64,000 bases of DNA from positions 992,001-1,056,000 of the forward strand of contig NZ_CP194171.1 of assembly GCF_050908845.1 (NCBI RefSeq). Reading direction: 5' to 3'. Below are positions 23,337 through 31,757 of the stretch, in pieces. The notes under the pieces are model-generated. The model was not told where the DNA came from, ran no database searches, and saw only the letters and a program-made list of their open reading frames with translations. Source of the stretch: Marinobacterium_D sp050908845. Lineage in GTDB: Bacteria > Pseudomonadota > Gammaproteobacteria > Pseudomonadales > Balneatricaceae. Numbering within the stretch: the stretch's first letter is position 1; the number at the start of each line of letters is the position of its first letter. A program made the position numbers and the translations under genes.

Positions 23337-24713
23337 ATGAGGAAGATTCAACCGGCTTCAACTCATCAGAAGGGAAAGGTGGTTAAAAACCTGACCCTGT
23401 CAGCTCTTGCGTTAAGTATCAGTGCACCTGCTCTCGCTATCGAATGTGAATCCCCGTCGGGCGTCCCGACACATCACCTGCTTGCCGCCAACAGTGACAC
23501 GGTACACTGGGGCTATTTCAGTAAGGAAATAGAGCCGCAGATCGCGGTGCAGTCCGGTGATTTCGTCACCATCGAAACCCTCACCCACCACGCCAACGAT
23601 GATGCCTCGCGCATGATCGAAGGCGATGCTGGCGCGGAAAGCGTGTTCAAGTGGGAGAAGGGCGACAAGGGCGTTAACCGACGTGGTGCTGGGCCGGTGG
23701 ATGCGTCCATTCTCGGACGTGGCGCCGGTGAAGGCTTTGGTGTGCATGTGCTTACCGGGCCGATCTATGTCTGTGGAGCTGAGCCGGGCGATATTCTGGA
23801 GGTGAAGATTCTGGATATGACGCCTCGTCCCTCACAGAATCCGGAATACGCAGGCAAAACCTTCGGCAGTAATGCTGCGGCCTGGTGGGGTTTCCATTAC
23901 GGCGACCTGATCGAAGAGCCCAAGCCGCGTGAGGTGATCACCATTTATGAGATGGATGCCACCGGCGAAACCAACTGGGCTCAGGCTGTGTATAAATATA
24001 ACTGGGTGCCCCAGACCGACCCGGACGGCGTGCTGCATGAAACCATCGATTACCCCGGTGTACCGGTGGATCACAGCACCATCGAGAAGGATATGAACGT
24101 GCTGGAAGGCGTGCGTATTCCGGTGCGCCCGCACTTCGGCACCATGGGCGTGGCACCGGCCGAGGCTGACTTCGTCGATACCGTGCCGCCCGGTTACTTT
24201 GGCGGCAACATCGACAACTGGCGTATCGGCAAGGGCGGCACCATGTACTACCCAATTGCCGTCGAAGGCGCGCTGCTCAGTGCCGGCGATCCGCATGCCG
24301 CACAGGGCGATTCAGAGCTGGCCGGTACCGCCATCGAAACCTCCTACACCGGTGTGGTGCAGGTGATCCTGCATAAGAAAGAGGACCTGGCCGACACCGT
24401 GATGGAAGGCCTGGACTTCCCGCTGCTGGAAACCGATACCGAGTACGTGGTTCACGGCTTCAGCTACGCCAACTACCTGGAGGAACTGGGCGAGAGCGCG
24501 CAGAGCGATATCTACTCCCAGTCTTCCATCGACAAGGCGATGCGTGATGCCTTCCGTAAAATGCGCACCTTCCTGATGACCACCAAGGGCCTCAGTGAAG
24601 ATGAAGCGATCTCCCTGATGTCGGTGGCCGCCGACTTCGGCGTGACCCAGGTTGTGGATGGTAACTGGGGGGTACATGGGGTTATTGAGAAGGGGATTTT
24701 TCCGGCTAAGTAA
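23337..24713 (+). CDS. Exported acetamidase/formamidase family protein
   Basis: The 458-residue product belongs to the FmdA/AmdA family, hydrolases of formamide or acetamide to ammonia and the acid. Family features: VHWGYFSKEIEPQIAVQSGD, TLTHHANDDASRMIEGD, LTGPIYVCGAEPGDILEVKI, FGTMGVAPAE and PPGYFGGNIDNWRIGKGGTM. Unusually for the family, it carries an N-terminal signal-like segment (residues about 17-34, KNLTLSALALSISAPALA), so it is predicted periplasmic. I chose ATG 23337 behind GGAGG; an upstream in-frame ATG at 23271 adds residues without that signal. It may feed ammonia from external amides, in line with the pyrimidine cluster downstream. Confidence 0.9.
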   Translation: MRKIQPASTHQKGKVVKNLTLSALALSISAPALAIECESPSGVPTHHLLAANSDTVHWGYFSKEIEPQIAVQSGDFVTIETLTHHANDDASRMIEGDAGAESVFKWEKGDKGVNRRGAGPVDASILGRGAGEGFGVHVLTGPIYVCGAEPGDILEVKILDMTPRPSQNPEYAGKTFGSNAAAWWGFHYGDLIEEPKPREVITIYEMDATGETNWAQAVYKYNWVPQTDPDGVLHETIDYPGVPVDHSTIEKDMNVLEGVRIPVRPHFGTMGVAPAEADFVDTVPPGYFGGNIDNWRIGKGGTMYYPIAVEGALLSAGDPHAAQGDSELAGTAIETSYTGVVQVILHKKEDLADTVMEGLDFPLLETDTEYVVHGFSYANYLEELGESAQSDIYSQSSIDKAMRDAFRKMRTFLMTTKGLSEDEAISLMSVAADFGVTQVVDGNWGVHGVIEKGIFPAK

Positions 24714-24818
24714 TTAGCCTTACTTGGCAGTGAAGCGGGTCTTGCTTGGTTGTGAGGCTCGTTTTTTTGTTTGTCTATTTGGTGGTGGGTTTGTGCTGGG
24801 GAGCACGGGCTTAGCGCA

Positions 24819-25024
24819 CCTTTCGCCTGCTGGCGAGTCAAGGATCTTGGACGGCCAAGATCCTTAACAATCCTAAGCCGCCCCGACAGCTTGATCGGCT
24901 ACACCGATTACCCTGTGCTTCTCGCCTGAAAGAGCGGGACGGGAAACTCACCGCTTCGCGGCTCAAACAGCCCGTCCCTTATTCCTCTTTCAGCCTGCGA
25001 TGCTCGGCAGCGCTGAAGGGGATT
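24819..25024 (-). repeat. Dispersed structured repeat, copy B (inverted)
   Basis: Same element as at 11317 and 27231, read on the minus strand. Stems seen: GGGACGGG/CCCGTCCC enclosing GCCGC-GAA-GCGGT, ATCGG-TGTAG-CCGAT, AAGGATCTTGG-CCGT-CCAAGATCCTT and TCGCC-AGCA-GGCGA. It faces copy C in inverted orientation across the IS-split gene. The remaining bases of the 24714-25110 gap show only a weak possible terminator (AGCCT/AGGCT before T residues, 24716-24768). Confidence 0.8.
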
Positions 25025-25860
25025 AGGGTGCGGTTAGATGGTTCTGGTGTAATCTGAAAATTGATATCTTGCTTTGACCCCAAGTTCTTACATTAAGGGA
25101 TATAGGCTTTATGGATGAGTTCCAAGCCGTTGCGAGCCAAGCAATCCAAGTAACCAGTGTCGCTAGCCAAGCGCTTGCAGTAGTTCCTGCTGCTGAAACT
25201 GTAAGTAAGGCTGCTCAGGCAGTTTCTAATTTGCAAGTAGACATCCAATCAATGCCTAGTGAGGGTGTTGATTGGATGGGGGTAGCCATCAATTTCTCCG
25301 CGGTCATAATCGGTGCTATCGTCGGAGGTATAGCCACATTGATGCAGGCTCGTAGGTCGTTTGAGCATCAACAGTCCTTGTTGAAACAGCAGGCTTTGAA
25401 TTCAGAGACATCTCTTTTGGAAGCCTTGAAAAGTGAACTGAAAGCAGTATCGAAGCAGTACATGGAGTCAATCGGTGACGAGCTCGATAAGCACCCAGAG
25501 TCTGAGCCATTCAATTTTTATTTCCCGTTATATAGCAGCTATTTTTCGATTTTTGACTCAAATGCAACCACGATAGGCCTAGTCAGAAATGGAAACCTGC
25601 GAGATAAAATTATTACTGCTTATTCTGCCGGGAAAGGGCTGATTGATAGTTATCAACACAATAATATGTTGGTACAAAGATATGATGATGCAGCTAAACG
25701 AAAAGCAGCTTCACCTCGCACGGATAACGATAGTATGTATAGGCAGACTCAGAAGCAGCTTGCCAACTATTGCCCAATGCTTAAAAAGGTTCATTATGTA
25801 GTGGTTCAATGATTCCGGACACCCAGATAGGTGGTAACCTTGCCACCCAAGAGGTGTTCA

Positions 25861-26169
25861 ATGAAAAAACAACGTCGTTCCTTCACGCCCGAGTTCAAGC
25901 TGGAAGCCGCCAGTCTTGTACTGGATCAGGGCTATTCCATCGTTGAGGCCTGCCGGTCACTTGGTATCGGTGATACCGCACTGCGTCGGTGGGTGGATCA
26001 GTTACGTGCCGAACGTGACGGGGAAACGCCCGCCAGCAAAGCTATGACGCCCGAGCAGAAGCGCATCCAGGAACTGGAAGCCAGGGTTAAACGCCTGGAG
26101 CAAGAAAAGGACATATTAAAAAAGGCTTCCGCTCTCTTAATGTCAGACGAGTTCAAACGTATGCGCTGA
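25861..26169 (+). CDS. IS3-family transposase OrfA
   Basis: A 102-residue helix-turn-helix protein starting MKKQRRSFTPEFKLEAA, with the HTH region SIVEACRSLGIGDTALRRWVDQL and a C-terminal leucine-zipper-like helix (RIQELEARVKRLEQEKDILKKA). It binds the IS ends and regulates transposition. The slippery heptamer A-AAA-AAG lies in frame at 26118-26124. A −1 shift there joins it to the orfB frame and would give the OrfAB transposase. Confidence 0.94.
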   Translation: MKKQRRSFTPEFKLEAASLVLDQGYSIVEACRSLGIGDTALRRWVDQLRAERDGETPASKAMTPEQKRIQELEARVKRLEQEKDILKKASALLMSDEFKRMR

Positions 26170-26177
26170 TAGACCGT

Positions 26178-27023
26178 TTGAGAGAGTTAAAGCCTGTTGA
26201 TCTGGTCTGTCAGGCATTTGGTATCAAACGTTCCAGTTATTATGACTACAGGAAGGCAAAGCGGCGTATCAAGCCGCAACGCCTTGAGCTTAAAGCCCAC
26301 GTAAACCGTGCTTTCAAGCTCAGCCGTGGCGCGCTGGGAAGCCGGGGTATCTGTGACTTTCTGGCTTCAGAAGGGATCGTTGCCGGCCGCTATTTAGTCC
26401 GTCGCCTGATGAAAGAGTCCGGCTTAGTGTGTAAGCAGCCAGGCCGCCATAAATACAAACGGACGACCATTGAGCATGTGGACATACCCAACCGGCTGAA
26501 CCGTGAATTTGATGTGTTACACCCTAACCAAGTCTGGTGCGGTGACATCACCTACATTTGGACAGGATCTCAGTGGTCTTATCTAGCCGTCGTTCTGGAT
26601 CTGTACGCCCGCAAAGTTGTTGGCTGGGCAGTCTCCACGACAGCCGACGCGAGTCTAGTCATCAAGGCGTTGGATGACGCCTGGAACCGGCGTGGGCACC
26701 CTGAAGGCATCATGTTCCATTCGGATCAGGGATGTCAGTACACCAGTCTGAAGTTCCGCCAGCGGCTTTGGCGCTACCGCATGGAGCAAAGCATGAGCCG
26801 TCGTGGAAATTGCTGGGACAACTCGCCGATGGAGAGGTTGTTCCGCAGCCTGAAAACGGAATGGGTGCCAGAAACCGGTTATTCCTCGCTAATGGTCGCC
26901 AAAATGGATATGGGTCGGTATCTGATGGATTACTACAACCGCCAGCGGCCACATCGTGCCAATGGCGGCATCAGTCCGGTGGCGGCGGAAGAAAAACTTA
27001 AAACCGTGTCCGGGATTAGTTGA
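26178..27023 (+). CDS. IS3-family transposase OrfB (DDE catalytic part)
   Basis: The integrase-core frame, with the first Asp in WCGDITYIW, the second in FHSDQGCQYTS and the Glu in NSPMERLFRSLKTEW (DDE triad), and the HTH_21 region upstream. The start shown is the first TTG in frame; the biologically active form is most likely the OrfAB fusion made by −1 slippage at 26118-26124, which enters this frame and reads through YALIDRLRELKPVDL. It ends a few bases before the right inverted repeat tip. Confidence 0.94.
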   Translation: MRELKPVDLVCQAFGIKRSSYYDYRKAKRRIKPQRLELKAHVNRAFKLSRGALGSRGICDFLASEGIVAGRYLVRRLMKESGLVCKQPGRHKYKRTTIEHVDIPNRLNREFDVLHPNQVWCGDITYIWTGSQWSYLAVVLDLYARKVVGWAVSTTADASLVIKALDDAWNRRGHPEGIMFHSDQGCQYTSLKFRQRLWRYRMEQSMSRRGNCWDNSPMERLFRSLKTEWVPETGYSSLMVAKMDMGRYLMDYYNRQRPHRANGGISPVAAEEKLKTVSGIS

Positions 27024-27230
27024 CCACTACATTATGAGGCTTTAGCGAGGATCAGGTCAGCGATAGATGCAATTCAAAACGAGCTAGCTGAAAAAGACAT
27101 TTAGCTTTTTCGCGAATATTCTCACTAAGATTATTTTATAGTTCCGTATCCTTCGATATATCGAGATAGGAAGGAAGGCAGGGCAAAGTATCGATTTTCG
27201 AAATCAATCTAGAACCAACTAACTGCAGCC

Positions 27231-27431
27231 TAATCCCCTTCAGCGCAGCCGAGCATCGCAGGCTGAAAGAGAAAAAGGGACGGGCTGTTTGAGGCGAAGC
27301 CGAGTTTCCCGTCCCGCTCTTTCAGACGAGAAGCACAGGGAAGCCCGCGAAGCGGGCCAAGCTGCAGGGGCGGACAGGGATTGTTAAGGGATTTTCCGTG
27401 AAATCCCTTAACGCGCCTTCAGGCGCAACCT
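27231..27431 (+). repeat. Dispersed structured repeat, copy C
   Basis: Third copy. It is the most diverged in stem sequence but keeps pairing: GGGACGGG/CCCGTCCC around GC-GAA-GC, GCCCGC-GAA-GCGGGC, TTAAGGGATTT/AAATCCCTTAA with the same CCGT in the loop, and GCGCC-TTCA-GGCGC. The flanking conserved CAGACGAGAAGCACAGGG is nearly identical to copy A. The remainder of the 27105-27504 gap shows no gene. Confidence 0.8.
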
Positions 27432-27504
27432 GAGCCAACTACTGGCACAGTAGCTGAGAGACCAGCCGATCGACGCTAATCCCACCGGCTAAAGGAAAAC
27501 AGCC

Positions 27505-28785
27505 TCAGCAGACGCCAGACCTTTCAAGCATCGCATGTAACAACACATTGCACCCAACCGCCAGATCCTCCGGATCCGCATTCTCAATCTCGTTATGGCT
27601 GATGCCATCCTCACAGGGTACGAAGATCATCCCCGCCGGGCAGACTTCGGCCATAAAGATCGCGTCGTGGCCGGCGCCGCTGACGATATCCATGTGCGGA
27701 ACGCCCAAGCGCTGGGCGCCGGTGCGCACGGCGTTGACGCAGTCGTCGTGGAAGTAGAGCGCAGGGAAGTTGGCGGTGGGCTTGAGTTCCAGCTCCAGGC
27801 CGTTTTCGGTTTTCAGTTTCTCCAGCACTTTATCGAGTTCGTTGATCATATGCGCCAGTTGGTCTTCCTCCAGGTGGCGGAAGTCGATGCTGACCAGTAC
27901 CTCACCGGGGATAACGTTACGTGAGCCGGGGTAGGCTTCGATATGGCCGCAGGTACCGCAGGCGTAGGGCTGGTGTTCCAGGGCGATGCGGTTGACCGCC
28001 TGAATCACTTCGGCTGCGCCCAGCAGGGCATCCTTGCGCAGGCTCATGGGGGTGGGGCCGGCGTGGGATTCGACACCCTTCAGGGTCAGGTCAAACCATT
28101 TCTGGCCCAGACAGCCGATAACGACGCCGATGGTTTTCTCTTCGTTTTCCAGGATCGGGCCCTGTTCGATATGCGCCTCGAAGTAAGCGCCCACTTTGTG
28201 GCCAGGGACCTGCTGCTGGCCCAGGTAGCCGATACGCTTGAGTTCGTCGCCGACCTTGGCGCCTTCGTAATCGGCGATGGCGTAGGTCTCTTCCAGGTCG
28301 AACTTACCGATAAACACGCCGGAGCCCATCATGCAGGGCGCGAAGCGGGAGCCCTCTTCGTTGGTCCAGACGGCGACCTCGATGGGCGCTTCGGTGACTA
28401 TGTTGTGGTCGTTCAGGGTGCGGATCACCTCAAGGCCTGACATAACGCCGAAGCAGCCGTCGAACTTGCCGCCGGTGGGTTGGGTGTCGATATGGCTGCC
28501 GGTCATGATCGGCGGCAGGCTGTTATCCTTGCCGGGGCGGCGGGCGAAGATGTTGCCGATTACATCGATGGTGATGCTGCAGCCGGCCTCTTCGCACCAT
28601 TTTACGAACAGGTCGCGGCCTTCGCGGTCCAGATCGGTCAGTGCCAGACGGCAGACGCCGCCCTTGGGCGTGGCGCCAAGCTGGGCCAGATCCATCAGCG
28701 ATTGCCAGAGGCGCTCGCCGTTGATGTTCAGGTTGGCGATATCGCTGCTGGTTCCTGCTTCGCTCACAAGTGTCTCAACTGACAT
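27505..28785 (-). CDS. Zn-dependent N-carbamoyl-amino-acid hydrolase / beta-ureidopropionase
   Basis: A 426-residue M20-family hydrolase catalysing the last step of reductive pyrimidine breakdown: N-carbamoyl-beta-alanine to beta-alanine, CO2 and ammonia. Metal motifs: GSHIDTQPTGGKFDGCFGV (His and bridging Asp), WTNEEGSRFAP (Glu), EAHIEQGPILE and SGAGHDAIFMAE. A lid/dimerisation domain contains VESHAGPTPM. AAGGAGG precedes the ATG. It is the last gene of the minus-strand operon preT-preA-this gene. Amino-acid carbamoylases share the fold, but the context argues for the ureidopropionase role. Confidence 0.94.
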   Translation of the reverse strand: MSVETLVSEAGTSSDIANLNINGERLWQSLMDLAQLGATPKGGVCRLALTDLDREGRDLFVKWCEEAGCSITIDVIGNIFARRPGKDNSLPPIMTGSHIDTQPTGGKFDGCFGVMSGLEVIRTLNDHNIVTEAPIEVAVWTNEEGSRFAPCMMGSGVFIGKFDLEETYAIADYEGAKVGDELKRIGYLGQQQVPGHKVGAYFEAHIEQGPILENEEKTIGVVIGCLGQKWFDLTLKGVESHAGPTPMSLRKDALLGAAEVIQAVNRIALEHQPYACGTCGHIEAYPGSRNVIPGEVLVSIDFRHLEEDQLAHMINELDKVLEKLKTENGLELELKPTANFPALYFHDDCVNAVRTGAQRLGVPHMDIVSGAGHDAIFMAEVCPAGMIFVPCEDGISHNEIENADPEDLAVGCNVLLHAMLERSGVC

Positions 28786-28800
28786 TCTTGAATCCTCCTT

Positions 28801-30072
28801 TTAGGCTTCCCGGTACGGGTTACGCGGGTCCTGGGTCCAGTTCATGTAGGGCAGGCCGGTCTCCTGCGGCACCATCGTGATGCACTGATCCACCGGACAG
28901 GTGATCTCGCAGAGGTTACAGCCGACGCACTCGTCATCGTTGACGGTGTAGATGTTGCTGCCGTCCGCCTGCAGCAGTTTGTTGATCGCCTGGTGCGAGG
29001 TATCTTCGCAGGCGATATGACAGCGGCCGCAGTTGATGCACTTGTCCTGGTCGATCTGGGCGATCGACTTGTAGTTCATATCCAGGTACTTCCAGTCGGT
29101 GGTGTTGGGTACCGCCAGTCCGCGGAAATCCTCGATGCGGGCGTAGCCCTTCTCATCCATCCAGCGGGAGAGACCGTCCTTCATCCCTTCGACAATACGG
29201 AAACCATGCAACATCGCTGCCGTGCACACCTGCACCGAACCTGCACCCAGGGCGATAAACTCGGCGGCGTCGCGCCAGTTGCTGATGCCACCGATACCAC
29301 AAAGGCGTTTGTCGTGGGTTTCCGGGTCACGGGCGATCTCGGCCAGCATGTTCAGGGCGATAGGTTTCACCGCCGGGCCGCACATACCGCCGTGGGTGCT
29401 CTGTCTGCCGACGATGGGACGCGCCACCATGCGATCCAGATCGAGACCGGTGATGGAGTTGACGGTGTTGATCAGCGACACCGCATCGGCACCGCCACGG
29501 AAGGCGGCGCGGGCCGGGTGGCGCACGTCGGTGACGTTGGGGGTCATCTTCACCATCACCGGCAGGCTGGAGTACTGCTTGCACCAGCGGGTGACCATCT
29601 CGACATATTCCGGCACCTGGCCGACGGCCGCGCCCATACCGCGTTCCGGCATGCCGTGGGGGCAGCCGAAGTTCAGTTCCAGGCCATCGGCGCCGGTCTG
29701 CTCCACCTGTTTGACGATCCGTTTCCAGGCGTCCTCTTCACAGGGCACCATCAGCGAGACGATCAGGGCGCGGTCGGGCCAGTTGCGCTTGGTCTCTTCG
29801 ATCTCGCGCAGGTTGACCTCCAGCGGACGGTCGGTGATCAGCTCGATGTTGTTAAAGCCCACCACATCGCCGTTGCTGTCGTAGGTGGCGGAGTAGCGCG
29901 AGGATACGTTCACCGCAGCCGGGTCTTCACCCAGGGTTTTCCACACCACGCCGCCCCAGCCGGCTTCAAAGGCGCGTTCCACGTTGTACTGCTTGTCGGT
30001 GGGCGGAGCGGATGCCAGCCAGAAGGGGTTGGGAGCCTTGATACCCGCGAATTCGATACTCAGGTCAGCCAT
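28801..30072 (-). CDS. preA: NAD-dependent dihydropyrimidine dehydrogenase, catalytic subunit PreA
   Basis: A 423-residue protein: an FMN-binding TIM barrel of the dihydroorotate dehydrogenase type (residues about 1-310), then two 4Fe-4S motifs (CINCGRCHIACEDTSHQAI and CVGCNLCEITCPVDQCITM). The catalytic loop NFGCPHGMPERGMGAAVG contains the Cys and GM-ERGMG pattern of dihydropyrimidine dehydrogenases. With PreT it reduces uracil and thymine to the dihydro forms using NADH. AGGAG for its start overlaps the preT stop, so expression is coupled. Confidence 0.96.
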   Translation of the reverse strand: MADLSIEFAGIKAPNPFWLASAPPTDKQYNVERAFEAGWGGVVWKTLGEDPAAVNVSSRYSATYDSNGDVVGFNNIELITDRPLEVNLREIEETKRNWPDRALIVSLMVPCEEDAWKRIVKQVEQTGADGLELNFGCPHGMPERGMGAAVGQVPEYVEMVTRWCKQYSSLPVMVKMTPNVTDVRHPARAAFRGGADAVSLINTVNSITGLDLDRMVARPIVGRQSTHGGMCGPAVKPIALNMLAEIARDPETHDKRLCGIGGISNWRDAAEFIALGAGSVQVCTAAMLHGFRIVEGMKDGLSRWMDEKGYARIEDFRGLAVPNTTDWKYLDMNYKSIAQIDQDKCINCGRCHIACEDTSHQAINKLLQADGSNIYTVNDDECVGCNLCEITCPVDQCITMVPQETGLPYMNWTQDPRNPYREA

Positions 30073-30074
30073 GA

Positions 30075-31427
30075 TTATTTATCTCCTGCTGCCATCAGGT
30101 CCTGATGGATAGATTCTGCTGCTTTCTTGCCCTGCTGCACCGCTTCCACGGTGAGGTCCTGCCCGATACCGGTGCAGTCGCCGCCGGCATAAACGCCGGT
30201 CAGGGTGGTGTGCAAACTCTCGTCGACCAGCAGCTTGCCGCCGCTGAGTTCGATGGCCGGGTCAAGCTCGTCGCTCACAAGCGTCTGGCCAATCGCCTTG
30301 AAGATCGCTTCCGCTTTCAGGTTGAAGCTGCGGTCGGTGTCGACCAGCTTGCCGTCATCCTCGGCGGTGCGGACAAAGCCCATACCGGCAACCTTGCCCT
30401 CGTTATCAAGCTCGATCTCTGCCGGGCGCGCCCAGGTGCGGATCTGCACACCTTCGTCGCGCGCCAGTGCCTGTTCGTGACCGGTGGCGGACATCGCCTC
30501 TTCGCCACGGCGGTAGACCAGGTAAACCTGCTCACTTCCTAAGCGTTTGATCTGCACCGCCATATCGATGGCTGTGTTGCCGGCGCCGATAACGATGGCG
30601 TTTTCCGGTACTGGCAGCGCGGTCAGGTCATCGCTCTGGCGCAGTTCGCGGATGTAATCAACGGCGGTCATCACGCCTGGTGCTGCTTCATGGCCCAGTG
30701 CCAGGGTGCGGGTGGAGCCCAGGCCAATAGCCAGGAACACCGCATCGAAGTCTGACTGCAGCGCCGACAGGGAGATCTCCCGGCCCAGGGCGCTGTTGTA
30801 GATGATCTCGATACCGCCGATACCGAGCAGGAACTCCACCTCTTTCTGGGCGAAGTCATCGGTCATCTTGTAGCTGGCGATACCGTATTCATTGAGGCCG
30901 CCACTTTTCGCTTGGGCTTCGTGGATCACTACAGCGTGACCGAGCATGGCAAGGCGGTGGGCGCAGCTGAGACCTGCAGGACCTGCACCGACGATGGCGA
31001 TCCGTTTGCCGGTGGACTCGGCGCGCTCAAACGGATGCGCGGACTTGTCGGCGTTATCGGTGGCGTAACGCTGCAGCTGGCCGATCAGAACCGGTGCACA
31101 CTCATCGCTCTTGTTACGCACGCAGGACTGCTCGCAGAGAATCTCGGTGGGGCAGACGCGGGCGCAGCTACCGCCGAGGATGTTCTCGCTCCAGATCGTT
31201 TTCGCCGCGCCGTTGACGTTGTCCTGGGCGATCTGGCGGATGAACTCCGGAATATCGATATCGCTCGGGCAGGCGTTAACGCAGGGTGCGTCGTAGCAGT
31301 ACAGGCAGCGGGCGCTTTCCAGTGCCGCCTGGCGTTCTGTCAGGGGGGGAGCTATGTCGGAGAACTTCAGCTCCAGCGTTTCCGGTTGCACCGGGGTGTT
31401 TGCCAGATGTTTGAGTGGCTCGATCAT
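30075..31427 (-). CDS. preT: NAD-dependent dihydropyrimidine dehydrogenase, electron-input subunit PreT
   Basis: A 450-residue flavoprotein resembling the GltD/small-subunit glutamate synthase fold. An N-terminal Fe-S region has CLYCYDAPCVNACPSDIDIP and GGSCARVCPTEILCEQSC, followed by the FAD site IAIVGAGPAGLSCAHRLAML and the NAD(P)H site NAIVIGAGNTAIDMAVQI. It passes electrons from NADH to PreA. It is the first gene of the minus-strand operon, with a large palindrome of RutR type 58 bases upstream. Confidence 0.96.
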   Translation of the reverse strand: MIEPLKHLANTPVQPETLELKFSDIAPPLTERQAALESARCLYCYDAPCVNACPSDIDIPEFIRQIAQDNVNGAAKTIWSENILGGSCARVCPTEILCEQSCVRNKSDECAPVLIGQLQRYATDNADKSAHPFERAESTGKRIAIVGAGPAGLSCAHRLAMLGHAVVIHEAQAKSGGLNEYGIASYKMTDDFAQKEVEFLLGIGGIEIIYNSALGREISLSALQSDFDAVFLAIGLGSTRTLALGHEAAPGVMTAVDYIRELRQSDDLTALPVPENAIVIGAGNTAIDMAVQIKRLGSEQVYLVYRRGEEAMSATGHEQALARDEGVQIRTWARPAEIELDNEGKVAGMGFVRTAEDDGKLVDTDRSFNLKAEAIFKAIGQTLVSDELDPAIELSGGKLLVDESLHTTLTGVYAGGDCTGIGQDLTVEAVQQGKKAAESIHQDLMAAGDK

Positions 31428-31484
31428 GCTGTGACAGCCTCTTTCTTCGTTGTAATTCGGTCATCCGGTAATGCAGAGGCTGTG

Positions 31485-31514
31485 CCACCTTCTGACCACA
31501 TGGTCAGAAGGTGG
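31485..31514. promoter_or_regulatory. 30-bp perfect palindrome, RutR-type operator upstream of preT
   Basis: Arms of 14 bp (CCACCTTCTGACCA and its complement) around CA. The centre TGACCA-CA-TGGTCA matches the RutR consensus TTGACCAnnTGGTCAA at all but the outermost positions. It lies 58 bases upstream of the preT ATG in the divergent preT/rutR-like gap, and is the most likely binding site of the TetR protein encoded at 31758. Confidence 0.8.
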
Positions 31515-31757
31515 GTTTTCCGGTTGCTGGTTTTTTATGCTAAGTCTGTGAATGAAAAAGAGTATTCACCGATAAAAAATAGGACTTTCTATTTGCAGCG
31601 CAGGTCAGGGCGAAACGAAAAAACTGTGGATAAAAGCTTGGATTGGTTCGCAGTTGGCGCTTAACTCTGTGTCTGGGTACCATACTGGTGCAACCTTGGA
31701 GGCTGGTGCGGGCGCCGATTCCCGGGCATGGCTGTCGCTGTATGGGGTGGAAAAGAG

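Larger units (their letters stand above)
25797..27031 (+). mobile_element. Complete IS3-family insertion sequence
   Basis: A 1235-bp element beginning TGTAGTGGT and ending ACCACTACA. The terminal inverted repeats match at 21 of the first 26 positions, both ending in CCGGACAC. It is flanked by a 3-bp direct repeat TTA (25794-25796 and 27032-27034), the target duplication size expected for the IS3 family. It carries orfA and orfB in the −1 frameshift arrangement. All parts look intact, so it may still be active. Confidence 0.95.
25111..27104 (+). pseudogene. Unknown membrane protein gene interrupted by an IS3-family element
   Basis: The first part reads from ATG 25111 and runs into the insertion, stopping at 25812 inside the IS (233 residues). 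Removing the IS and one copy of the TTA duplication restores a continuous 251-residue frame ending at TAG 27102-27104 (…KKVH-YEALARIRSAIDAIQ…). The protein has an Ala/Val/Gln-rich N-terminus and one strong membrane segment (about residues 54-75, GVAINFSAVIIGAIVGGIA). The cytoplasmic helical part is charged, with QARRSFEHQQSLLKQQ. I do not recognise it. The loss is recent, since both halves remain intact. Confidence 0.8.

Noticed and set aside
28993..30105. Long plus-strand open frame (370 residues) opposite preA
   Set aside because: PreA has complete family motifs on the minus strand; the antisense frame is a His/Gly/Val-rich shadow produced by GC-rich codon use.
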